From positions 38,492-102,491 of the forward strand of contig JAXMDK010000017.1 of the NCBI GenBank assembly GCA_046348855.1: a stretch of 64,000 bases of DNA, given 5' to 3'. This DNA is from TMP-24 sp046348855 (GTDB taxonomy: Bacteria > Pseudomonadota > Alphaproteobacteria > Rhodobacterales > Rhodobacteraceae). A program made the position numbers and the translations under genes. Position 1 is the first letter of the stretch. Every line of letters begins with the position of its first letter. The notes under the pieces are model-generated. The model did no database searches. It saw only the letters and a list, made by a program, of their open reading frames with translations, and was not told the DNA's origin. Positions 8,255 to 16,101 of the stretch are shown in pieces.

Positions 8255-9693
8255 CGTTCAAAGCCACTGTATTCGATGAACCGGAACTGCAATTCGGCGG
8301 TGGGCAGAAGCATGTCGATCCACGAGAAGGGCTCCGACGTTTCGGACCGCTGCAACTCCACGCTGGTGAGGTCGTGACAGTTGGGGTTATTGGGTCATCG
8401 GAAACCGCCGAAGGTTTCACGAAGTTCTTAACGGAGTCGCAGCAGGGTGTGGAAGCCGCATCAAACGCGCTGCCAAACCTGAACCCTGATTTTCCAGGAC
8501 TGGGAAACGCGAATCCGTTTGGCTGTCGTTTTGTGGTACCGAACACCGGACAACGTGCTCTTAGCAAGCGGCAGATCAAGAAGATCGTCCAAACCGGTTC
8601 CACTCAGGACGCTATCAAGCTGCTTTTGGATGCGGTGGAGGCCGAGGCTCGGGTTCTCCAAGAAAGCAGTGCCAAGCCTGACGTTGTAGTGTTCTCTATG
8701 CCAATCGATCTGATCGAGAAAGTCGTAATGGAAAGGTCGGAGCACGGGGAGCCCGATGATGATGGCGGTCCAGACCTTCTGAACTTCAGAGACATGATGA
8801 AGGCCAAGATGATGGAGATGGGAGTGGCGACCCAGATTGTCTGGCCGGACGTATTCGATCCTGAAGCAAAGATTCCGCAAAAGATCAGGCGTCAAAACGA
8901 CCGGAGAATCCAGAGCCCTGCCACTCGAACCTGGAATCTGCTGAATGGCCTGTTCTACAAGGCAGGCAAGGTCCCATGGCGGCTATATGAACCCCGTGAC
9001 TATACTACCAACTTTCTCGGGATCGGGTTCCACCGGAGCTTGGACGGTCAGCAGCTTTGGACCTCGACGGCCCAGATGTTCGATGAGACCGGGCACGGCC
9101 TGATCCTCCGTGGGGCAAGGGCGCAGACCGAAACCAGAGGGCGTCGCCCATATCTAACTAGGACTGACATGAAGGCGTTGGTGCTGGACGCCCTGCGGTC
9201 GTACAAGGAACACCACAAAGCTCTTCCTGCCCGGCTTGTGGTGCTGAAGACATCATACTTCCGGGACGACGAGGCCGACGGCGTTGATGATGCCTTGGAA
9301 GAGCTTGACGTCAGTATGTGCGACATGGTTTGGGTCCAGGAAAGTTCCCCCATCTCGCTGCTCAGGAATGGGAGTTATCCCGTCCTTCGAGGCACATTCG
9401 TTGAACTGGATGGGAAAGGGCTGCTCTATACGAGAGGCAGCGTACCGTACTATTCGACATATCCAGGGATGCGGGTTCCGAACCCCTTGCTCCTATGTCC
9501 CCACAAGCAAACCGATCGGAGCATCACTCAGATCGCTGAGGAAATACTGGCACTTACAAAAGTGAACTGGAACTCGACTCAGTTCGACCAGAAGTTGCCT
9601 GCTCCTATACGTGCATCGAGAGAGGTTGGGCGTGTTCTCAAGCACGTTGCGCAGGGTGGCATGGTTAGGTCGGACTTCAGGTACTACACTTGA
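8251..9693 (+). CDS. Short prokaryotic Argonaute (MID-PIWI), catalytically inactive
   Basis: The product is 480 residues, the usual size of a short pAgo with only MID and PIWI domains. The MID part includes PDVVVFSMPIDLIEKV and QIVWPDVF. The MID-PIWI hinge reads WNLLNGLFYKAGKVPWRLYEP at about 230-250. The PIWI core starts with LGIGFHRS, where Gly259 stands in place of the first catalytic aspartate, and continues with LWTSTAQMFDETGHGLILRG and ARLVVLKTSYF. The C-terminus (GGMVRSDFRYYT) is the typical end of short pAgos. The missing aspartate means it binds guide and target without slicing, consistent with the partner nuclease being the effector. The ATG at 8251 overlaps the DREN-APAZ stop (ATGA) with GGGAG 9 bases upstream; a GTG at 8236 is the alternative. 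Confidence 0.92.
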   Translation: MTFKATVFDEPELQFGGGQKHVDPREGLRRFGPLQLHAGEVVTVGVIGSSETAEGFTKFLTESQQGVEAASNALPNLNPDFPGLGNANPFGCRFVVPNTGQRALSKRQIKKIVQTGSTQDAIKLLLDAVEAEARVLQESSAKPDVVVFSMPIDLIEKVVMERSEHGEPDDDGGPDLLNFRDMMKAKMMEMGVATQIVWPDVFDPEAKIPQKIRRQNDRRIQSPATRTWNLLNGLFYKAGKVPWRLYEPRDYTTNFLGIGFHRSLDGQQLWTSTAQMFDETGHGLILRGARAQTETRGRRPYLTRTDMKALVLDALRSYKEHHKALPARLVVLKTSYFRDDEADGVDDALEELDVSMCDMVWVQESSPISLLRNGSYPVLRGTFVELDGKGLLYTRGSVPYYSTYPGMRVPNPLLLCPHKQTDRSITQIAEEILALTKVNWNSTQFDQKLPAPIRASREVGRVLKHVAQGGMVRSDFRYYT

Positions 9694-9868
9694 ATTGTCT
9701 TCGCTGTCGTTCCCGCTTCGTTCCCTGGCGCTGCTGACCTTCGCCCGGTGGGATTTCTGCGCCCCGGGTCGAATGGCTGCTTCGGCGGGTTACAGTGCAG
9801 CATCTGAGCTGGCGACAGACGGCGGCTCTGGGCCGAATTTGTCGCAAATCGACGCCCTTTGATTGGCG

Positions 9869-10063
9869 CTAGCCATCCAGATACCGTTCGACGCAGGAAA
9901 GAGACTGATTGGCAGCCCTTGTTGTCGCCCTGATCTCGTGGAACAGCTTCCTGGCTTCCTTCCAGCTGAGCCCAGCCCGCTGCCCCTCGGCCGCCAGCGC
10001 TGCACAGTCCTCGAACTGTGCGGTCAGTCGAGCGAAGTGCTCCTGTATTTCGGTGTCCTGCAC
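9869..10063 (-). CDS. Small hypothetical helical protein
   Basis: This 64-residue product (starting MQDTEIQEHFARLTAQFED, ending ANQSLSCVERYLDG) is predicted from its composition to be nearly all helical, with hydrophobic residues spaced as in a coiled coil. The GTG start has a GGAG ribosome site about 8 bases upstream. It follows the gene at 10147-10920 on the same strand with an 83-base gap, so they may be cotranscribed. No family was recognised and no function is suggested. The longer overlapping frames in this stretch have poor codon use and are not reported. Confidence 0.45.
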   Translation of the reverse strand: MQDTEIQEHFARLTAQFEDCAALAAEGQRAGLSWKEARKLFHEIRATTRAANQSLSCVERYLDG

Positions 10064-10146
10064 GTTCCGGCTCCAGTCCTGTGTCGAGCAAGGACCGCTT
10101 CCGGCGGAGCTAAAGTCCAGTCGTTTCTGCCGTCCGGCAGACGAAC

Positions 10147-10920
10147 CTAAGCCGTTCCAGCAATCGCGCGCTGGGCTCTCTGATACCGCCAGATCGCATG
10201 ATCGAGGCTGAGCGGCGTCCAGCGATGCCCGCGTTCCGTCAGTTCACGGGCGGCAAGCCGAACCAACACCGCCGCCTGCCGGGGCTCAGGTTCCTTTTCG
10301 GTCCCCAATGCACAGGCGACGAAGCGCTGGATCATCCGGTCGGGTTTGATGAGGTCATCATCGCCGGCCAGCATCCTGAAATAGTCGAAAGCGATCCCGC
10401 TACCCTGGCCCGGCAGGCCCAGAATGATCGCTTCGGCAAGCTCTACGCGATCCGGCGTGATGTCTGTGAAGGTGTCGATGTCACATCGCAGCAGGGCGCC
10501 GGCGAACAGCTTGACCGCCTCGGCTTTCAAGATGCCCGACGTCGTCGATGTGCGCTGGCGGTTTCCGAAGAGCACCTGGGCTGCGGCCTCGGCGGTCAAC
10601 CCGTCATAGAGCGCCAGCAGATCCGAGAGGCTGTGGGTTCCGGCGCCACGATCTTCGCGCAACGTTGCAAACCGCGGCCAGCCAGTCTTTTCGCAGAACC
10701 GCGCCACGGTGGCTTGCGTGGACGTATATTTCACGCCGATCGAAAACACCGCATCGATCACGCAGAGCGGCAAGGAGGCGTATCGGTATTCTTGCGAGAC
10801 GCCGACCGGCTCCAGCCCGATGTCTTCGATATGGTTGGCAAGCATGACGACGGGATCGCTAAATTCCCGAGGTTTCTTCGCCTCCATCTCGTTTGCCTCT
10901 GCCGCTTCCACCATCGTCAT
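10147..10920 (-). CDS. Helix-hairpin-helix (HhH-GPD-like) protein
   Basis: The product is 257 residues from the ATG at 10920 (a second ATG lies at 10914). The C-terminal half carries IILGLPGQGSGIAFDYF, shaped like the LPGxGxxTA hairpin of endonuclease III-type glycosylases. MLAGDDDLIKPDRMIQRFV follows, where KPD and a downstream Arg fit the catalytic Asp helix of that fold. The N-terminal half (YASLPLCVIDAVFSIGVKY, STQATVARFCEKTGW) is helical and lacks the Fe-S cysteines. It could be a base-excision-type DNA glycosylase or a non-catalytic relative. It is divergent from the XRE regulator 119 bases away, which probably controls both. The family call rests on motif resemblance only. Confidence 0.5.
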   Translation of the reverse strand: MTMVEAAEANEMEAKKPREFSDPVVMLANHIEDIGLEPVGVSQEYRYASLPLCVIDAVFSIGVKYTSTQATVARFCEKTGWPRFATLREDRGAGTHSLSDLLALYDGLTAEAAAQVLFGNRQRTSTTSGILKAEAVKLFAGALLRCDIDTFTDITPDRVELAEAIILGLPGQGSGIAFDYFRMLAGDDDLIKPDRMIQRFVACALGTEKEPEPRQAAVLVRLAARELTERGHRWTPLSLDHAIWRYQRAQRAIAGTA

Positions 10921-11038
10921 AATCCCAAATTGTCGTCGATCAGTGACATGACCAACGCTTGCGCCGCGGCTGAGGTCAAGCATGAATGTCACTGTTCGTC
11001 TGTAGACGGATCGGCGACACGGACCGCCTTTGGGCGGA

Positions 11039-11263
11039 ATGGAGATCCGCGAACGCCTGAGCCTCAACATGCGCCGTCTGCGCCAGTCGAAAGGCTGGTC
11101 GCAGGAGGAGTTTGCGCATCAGGCTGGGCTGCACCGGACCTATGTCAGCGATCTGGAACGCGGGGCTCGCAATCCGACGATCACCGTGGTCGACAAGCTG
11201 GCGGTGGCGCTGGGCGTGCCGGTCGGCGCCTTGCTCGACGAACAGCACTCCGCCGCGAGTTAG
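11039..11263 (+). CDS. XRE-family helix-turn-helix regulator
   Basis: The product is 74 residues and is essentially one Cro/CI-type HTH domain: RLSLNMRRLRQSKGWSQEEFAHQAGLHRTYVSDLERGARNPTITVVDKLAVALGVPVGALL. The WSQEEFA and YVSDLERG words are textbook. The ATG at 11039 is used; an in-frame start at 11030 would add three residues. No sensor domain is present, so it is a simple DNA binder. It stands divergent to the HhH-like gene and between the Argonaute locus and prophage remnants. It could be a phage-derived repressor or the local regulator of its divergent neighbour. Confidence 0.88.
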   Translation: MEIRERLSLNMRRLRQSKGWSQEEFAHQAGLHRTYVSDLERGARNPTITVVDKLAVALGVPVGALLDEQHSAAS

Positions 11264-11633
11264 AGATTCGTCTGGCCAGTCGTTGGCGCGAAGACCATGT
11301 TTTTAGGCTTTCAAACCCCCGAAAACCGCCCCGGAATGCAGATTCTATATAAGCCATTTATACATCGGGGCAGAAAACCCTTGCGGTCTTGGGCAAGCGC
11401 ACCAATGTAGGATCCGAGCCGCAGACAGCTGCCGGCTCACAAGTAACGGATCGTGGATAGCATCGGACTATCACACGGGTCGGGCCGAAATCCCGGCAAC
11501 TCCGCAGCAATCCAGAGGGTTGCCTGCGTATCAACGGAACCAACGGTGTTTAGCGGCGCCAGATCGCCGCGAATGAGATTGGAAGTCCCCGGAACGGTCT
11601 GGGGGCAAGTTGGTATGCAGAGGAGAACATCTG
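11264..11633. other. Intergenic region, no gene seen
   Basis: About 370 bases without a convincing frame on either strand. It separates the XRE gene from the prophage-like genes and ends in an excellent ribosome site (AGAGGAG) before 11634. No repeat or hairpin stood out. Confidence 0.4.
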
Positions 11634-12104
11634 ATGACCAACATCACCACGGGAACCGAAGTTCCCACCCTGAGGGCCGTGACCCTCGACAAGATCATCT
11701 GGTGCGATCCGGGTGAGCTGGACTACCACGCGCCGAGCGCGCGTCAGCACAGCGAAGACCACATCGAATGCTTCGCGCGTACGATCCGCGAGGTCGGCGC
11801 TGCCCTGCCTGTCATCACGAACGGCATCGGCAACATCATCGCGGGCCAGGGGCGCGTCGAAGCCGCACTGCGTCTGGGCATCGAGACGATCCCGACGCTG
11901 CCGCTCGCCTGGCTCACCGAGAAAGAGCGCAAGCACTACGTCAAGACGCTGACCGAATTCGGCGACCTCGCGGGCTGGAGCCGTGACATGCTGCAAATTG
12001 ACTTGCAGCACGTGAAAAAGATCCGCCTCGCGACCATGGCCAAGATCAATGGCCGCTTCTTCCATGCCAACGGCAAGGAGCAGCCGATCCGCGCACGGCA
12101 GTAG
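11634..12104 (+). CDS. ParB/Spo0J N-terminal nuclease-like domain protein
   Basis: The product is 156 residues containing a compact ParB N-terminal fold: PSARQHSEDHIECFARTIREVGAALPVITNGIGNIIAGQGRVEAALRLGIETIPTLPLAWLTEKERK. The GQGR box (GxxR-type nucleotide-binding motif) is intact. There is no HTH or dimerisation domain, so it is a stand-alone ParB-like domain of the kind found in alphaproteobacterial prophages, not a chromosome segregation protein. The ATG at 11634 has AGAGGAG about 8 bases upstream. The next gene downstream begins with a related ParB-like domain. Confidence 0.8.
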   Translation: MTNITTGTEVPTLRAVTLDKIIWCDPGELDYHAPSARQHSEDHIECFARTIREVGAALPVITNGIGNIIAGQGRVEAALRLGIETIPTLPLAWLTEKERKHYVKTLTEFGDLAGWSRDMLQIDLQHVKKIRLATMAKINGRFFHANGKEQPIRARQ

Positions 12105-12285
12105 CGGATCGACCAAACGACGCGAAGTGATCGGTGGGGGGCCTGCCGATCTCGTGCCGGGAGACCGGCCCTTCGCAAGGACCTGACGGTCCGGCCTCTC
12201 CCTGAAACAGCGCTGACCGGCTCGCCCTTATGGGCGCTGGTCCCTGTCACGGCGAGCCGGTAGCGCGAACCCGAAAGGCCCCAGA

Positions 12286-13640
12286 ATGGCTGACATCAAG
12301 ACCCTGCCGGAAAGCACCCGGCTCAAGATCGCCTATCGCAAGACTGTCGATCTCATTCCCTACGCAGGCAATGCCCGCACCCATAGCGACAAGCAGATCG
12401 CGCAGATCGCAGCATCGATCCGCAAGTTCGGCTTCACCAACCCGGTGCTGATCGACGAAGAGGGCGGCATCGTCGCCGGCCACGGGACGCGTGGCGGCAG
12501 CCAACCAGCTTGCATCCCCGAGGTGCCGACGATCTGCTGGCCATCTCGACGGCCGCGCGCTGAGCGGCGCGCCTATGTTATCGCCGACAACCGCCTGGCC
12601 GAGCTCGCGGGCTGGGATCGCGAGATCCTGAAGATCGAATTCCAGGCGCTGGCCGAACTGGATCTCGACTTCGACCTGGAGATCACCGGCTTCGAGACCG
12701 CAGAGCTCGATCTGTTGCTCGACAGCGCGGGCGAAGATGCCGGCGGACCTGGCCGATGAAATGCCCGAACCCGAGCCCGGACTGGCGGTGACCCAGCCGG
12801 GCGACGTCCGGGTCTGGGCAAGCACAGGCTCATCTGCGGCGACGCGCGCGACCCTGCTACCTATGCCGCGCTCATGGGTGCCGATCGCGTCTGGGCGGTG
12901 TTCACCGATCCGCCCTACAACGTGAAGATCGACGGCCATGTCTGCGGCTCCGGTACCAGCACCGCGAATTCGCCATGGCCTCAAGGAGATGGACGCGGGC
13001 ACCTTCACCGCCTTCCTCGAAGAGTCCCCGGTGCCATGGCCGCGGTCAGCCTCGAGGGCGCGATCCACTACACCTGTATTGACCGGCGCCACATGGCCGA
13101 GCTGTAGGCCGCCGGTGCCAAGGTTTACAGCGAGCTGAAGAACCTCGTCGTCTGGGCCAAGACCAATGGCGGCATGGGGACCTTCACCGCTCCCGGCACG
13201 AGCTGATCTATGTCTGGAAGGTCGGCACGGCGCCGCACACCAACACCTTCGGGCTCGGCGAACACGGCGTTACCGCACCAATGTCTGGGACTATCCCGGG
13301 GCAACAGCTCGGTGGCAATCAGAAGGATCTGGCGCTGCATCCGACGGTAAAGCCGGTGGCGCTCGTGGCCGATGCGATCAAGGACGTCACCCGCCGCGGC
13401 GAGATCGTGCTCTACGGGTTCGGCGGTTCAACCACGTTGATCGCAGCCGAGCGCACCGACGTGTCGCGCGGCTGGTCGAGCTCGACCCGATCTACCGTGA
13501 CGTGATCTGCCGCCGCTATGCGGCGCTCACGGGCGTCGAGCCGGCGCTGGAGGCGACCGGCGAAACCTTCGAGGCGGCGGCCGAGACGCGCGCCATTGAA
13601 GCCAAGTGCGCCTGGAACTGGAGGCTGCAGAATGAGCGGT
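12286..13640 (+). pseudogene. Decayed ParB-like domain/DNA methyltransferase fusion
   Basis: The first part reads in frame as a ParB-like domain (YRKTVDLIPYAGNARTHSDKQIAQIAASIRKFGFTNPVLIDE, later RRAYVIADNRLAELAGWD). The rest can only be followed by changing frame many times: KHRLICGDARDPATYAAL, then DPPYNVKIDGHVCG (methyltransferase motif IV), AIHYTCIDRRHMAEL followed by a stop, KVYSELKNLVVWAKTNGG, NQKDLALHPTVKPVALVADAIKDV and GFGGSTTLIAAER (motif I, one glycine short). At least eight single-base insertions or deletions are needed. The intact relative is at 39909-41234. Intact proteins of this family are prophage-encoded N6-adenine or N4-cytosine methyltransferases. This copy cannot make a full protein unless the sequence itself is faulty. 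Confidence 0.85.
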
Positions 13641-14014
13641 CAGAGTACCGCCGCCGGCGGGGTATGCCAACCTGCCGGCACAGCACCGCTTCAAGAAGGG
13701 TAAGTCCGGTAATCCGCGTCGGCCGCGCAAGCAGGATGATCTCTGGAGCCATGCAACCGGAGTTGAGCCGCAAGGTCAAGCTCCAGGGCAGTGACGATCA
13801 GATCCTGATCCGCGAGGCTCTGATCCGCCGTCTGCGGGAACTGGCTCTGGCTGGAAGACCGCCGCGCGCTGAGCTGGTGCAGGGGCAGCCGGATCTGGCC
13901 GAGGCCGGCGCCGCAGACGTCGACCGGTTCGACCCGGAAGAGGAAAAGCGGAAGGTGGTGGAAGCGTTCGCCGCATCGCCGCGCGCGATGAAAGACGGAG
14001 GCGGCGATGCCTGA
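13632..14014 (+). pseudogene. Frameshifted DUF5681 protein
   Basis: The start MSGQSTAAGG has a short out-of-frame end, but a one-base shift recovers YANLPAQHRFKKGKSGNPR, the hallmark (F/W)KKGxSGNPxGRP motif of DUF5681. A further shift then gives ELSRKVKLQGSDDQILIREALIRRLRELALAG to the stop at 14014. DUF5681 proteins are short and of unknown function, and lie beside prophage and terminase genes. This one overlaps the end of the decayed methyltransferase and the start of an intact DUF5681 gene, so the three came in together. Confidence 0.75.
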
Positions 14015-14405
14015 CGATTACGATATCGGCTATGGCAAGCCGCCCGAAACCAGTCGGTGGCGGAAGGGCCAGTCGGGCAATCCGAAGGGTCGCCCCAAGA
14101 CCCGCGCGGACCATCTCAGGGATGCCGCAGCGATCCTGTCAGAGCCGGTAACGGCCCGGACCCCCGACGGGCGCCCCGTGTCCCTCGCCGGGCTGGAGGC
14201 GGCCTATCTGGCGCTCTGCCGCAAAGGGCTGAAGGGCGACGTGCCGGCGCTCCTGAGGGCCGTTACCATCATGCTTGAGGTCCAGCCGGCCGTCGAAGCC
14301 AGGGTCGATGACAAGCGTCGGAAGCGGGAAGAGATGATCGCCCGGCTCGAACGCCTTGGCCTGCCGACCGAGAGCCTGCGCAATCGACCGCTGGACGACG
14401 ATTAA
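14007..14405 (+). CDS. DUF5681 domain protein
   Basis: The product is 132 residues. Near the N-terminus it carries the diagnostic WRKGQSGNPKGRPK motif, followed by a helical body (LAGLEAAYLALCRKGLKGDVPALLRAVTIMLEVQPAVEARV) and a charged tail. It overlaps the preceding pseudogene by 8 bases. The family is associated with prophage packaging regions; its role is unknown. Unlike its two upstream neighbours it has no frameshift. It is probably the last gene of the prophage remnant, because a terminator-like hairpin follows within 45 bases. Confidence 0.85.
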   Translation: MPDDYDIGYGKPPETSRWRKGQSGNPKGRPKTRADHLRDAAAILSEPVTARTPDGRPVSLAGLEAAYLALCRKGLKGDVPALLRAVTIMLEVQPAVEARVDDKRRKREEMIARLERLGLPTESLRNRPLDDD

Positions 14406-14447
14406 GGCGGCGCGGCGTCTCGGCAGCCTGAAGGGGGCTTGGACTAA

Positions 14448-14481
14448 GAGAGGCCGCGGCCTGCCCGTGGCCTCTCGGTTT
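14448..14481 (+). terminator. Rho-independent-type terminator after DUF5681
   Basis: A 12-base stem (GAGAGGCCGCGG pairing with CCGTGGCCTCTC, one mismatch) with a 5-base loop is followed by GGTTT. It sits 43 bases after the DUF5681 stop codon. Confidence 0.55.
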
Positions 14482-14482
14482 C

Positions 14483-14525
14483 AGCGCCCGTACGGCTGTT
14501 GCCCTGCACCTGCCGTACGGGCGCT
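14483..14525. repeat. Perfect 14-base inverted repeat
   Basis: AGCGCCCGTACGGC at 14483-14496 is repeated in inverse at 14512-14525, with a 15-base spacer. No T-tract follows, so a simple terminator is unlikely. It could be a protein-binding site, a recombination site or a structured RNA. The rest of the gap from 14526 to 14717 shows no gene. Confidence 0.5.
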
Positions 14526-14717
14526 CCACAGGCCCAATGGGGTGCTGCACGCTGACAAGAGGGCCAGCCTCGGTCCGCCCGCTGTACGGGGTGTCTCGCC
14601 CCTTCGTGCCGGGCCTAAACGGTCGAACTGGAGGCGTGGGAGGCACCTCACAAGTTTCGGAATCTGTTTCGGCAGTCCAATAGCGCGATTTCAATATCGT
14701 CGGAGTCGCGCTATCCA

Positions 14718-14737
14718 TGTCACAAATTGACACCCAT
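14718..14737 (+). promoter_or_regulatory. Candidate WYL operator overlapping the sbcD-like promoter
   Basis: TGTCA-CAAAT-TGACA-CCCAT is an inverted repeat with a 5-base centre, and its right half doubles as a TTGACA -35 box. The same arrangement precedes the second WYL gene (26576) and, with one half-site change, the TM0106 gene (27053). It lies about 125 bases upstream of the SbcD-like start. Confidence 0.5.
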
Positions 14738-14862
14738 AGCGCGTAGATTGGGCTAAATGGCCGGAGATCGATTCGTGCTGCGCGGACCGAATGAATTGCG
14801 GAAGGTGAACACCGAGCCGAGACCGCGGGCAGTCGTTTGGGCTGGTTTATGGGAGAGTACAT

Positions 14863-16101
14863 TTGATCAAGATTTTGCACACCGCTGACGTTCACCTCGA
14901 CTCGCCGCTGACATCCCTGGCGCTTCGCGACGAGGCCTTGCGCGCAAACATCCAGTCCGCGACGCGGTCCGCTTTTATCCGGATCATCGATACGGCGCTC
15001 GCCGAGGGCGTTGCAGCCCTTCTGATCGCCGGTGATCTTTACGACGGGGCACAGCGCAGCGCCAAAACTGCGGCCTTTCTAGTGGGGCAGCTTGAACGAC
15101 TGCGGGCTGCCGAGGTCCCGGTGTTCTACATTAAGGGCAATCACGACGCCGAAAACCCGATCACCGGCGAAGTCGCGCTCCCCGACAATGTCCATGTGTT
15201 CGATGGACGGGGCGGCAAGCGGCAGTTGGAAGGCACCGACGTCTGGATCCACGGCGTGAGCTTCAACGGCAAACACGCCCCCGACAGTCTGCTCGGCAAG
15301 TTTGGTGGCCCGGTTTCCGGCGTAGTCAACATCGCGATGCTGCACACGTCCCTGGCCGGAGCCGCAGGGCACGACAACTACGCGCCTTGTTCCGTGGCCG
15401 AGCTCGCGGCCCTGGGCTTTGACTACTGGGCGCTCGGCCATGTTCACAAACGGCAGGTGCACAGTGAGGCGCCTTGGGTCGTCATGCCGGGGATCCCACA
15501 GGGGCGCGACATTGGCGAGGCGGGTCCCAAGTCGGCCACGCTTCTGACGATTGAGAACGGGGCAATCAGTATCGAAGAGGTGCCCACCTCGGTGATTTCG
15601 TTCCTCGGTCACAACATCGACGTTTCTGGCGCCGAGGCCGATGACGAGATCCGTCAAAGGATCCGAAGCGGCCTGCATGCGCCGATCCAGGAAATGCGCG
15701 CCGGCGACACTGCTATTCTGCGTCTGACGCTTTCGGGGCGCACGGCGCGGCATTGGCAAGTCCTGCGCGACCGAGACATCTGGGCCGAAACCGTCTCGCA
15801 GATCGCCGAAGAGACCGGTCGGCTGTGGATAGAGAAACTCAGCTTCGCGCTCGAGGCACCTAGTGCGGCGGCTGATACCAGCGCCACTGAAGAGCTCGGC
15901 CGAATGATGGCGCAGATCGCGGCGGAAGAAGGGTTTGCGGCGCAGGCGCAGGCCGAAGTCGATGAGGTTCTGTCGCAACTGCCGCCAGCCCGGCGCGCGG
16001 ATCTCATGTGCGATGCCGCGGCGCTTTCCGCCCTCACACAGGAGTTGGCCGGGGCTGGATCGGAGCACCTCTTTGCCCTGATGAAGGGAGCTGCGGAATG
16101 A
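14863..16101 (+). CDS. SbcD/YhaO-like metallophosphoesterase exonuclease subunit
   Basis: This 412-residue calcineurin-like nuclease has all phosphoesterase signatures in order: HTADVHLDSP (Asp9, His11), LLIAGDLYDG (about 50), FYIKGNHD (about 87) and FDYWALGHVHKRQVH (about 190). C-terminal capping and helical regions follow, of the YhaO type (Mre11/SbcD relatives that cut DNA ends and hairpins). The start is a TTG with GGGAGAG 5 bases upstream; no better ATG precedes it. Its stop overlaps the start of the SbcC-like gene (ATGA), so a nuclease-ATPase complex is expected. Family knowledge: such pairs process double-strand ends, and relatives occur in defence islands. Confidence 0.9.
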   Translation: MIKILHTADVHLDSPLTSLALRDEALRANIQSATRSAFIRIIDTALAEGVAALLIAGDLYDGAQRSAKTAAFLVGQLERLRAAEVPVFYIKGNHDAENPITGEVALPDNVHVFDGRGGKRQLEGTDVWIHGVSFNGKHAPDSLLGKFGGPVSGVVNIAMLHTSLAGAAGHDNYAPCSVAELAALGFDYWALGHVHKRQVHSEAPWVVMPGIPQGRDIGEAGPKSATLLTIENGAISIEEVPTSVISFLGHNIDVSGAEADDEIRQRIRSGLHAPIQEMRAGDTAILRLTLSGRTARHWQVLRDRDIWAETVSQIAEETGRLWIEKLSFALEAPSAAADTSATEELGRMMAQIAAEEGFAAQAQAEVDEVLSQLPPARRADLMCDAAALSALTQELAGAGSEHLFALMKGAAE

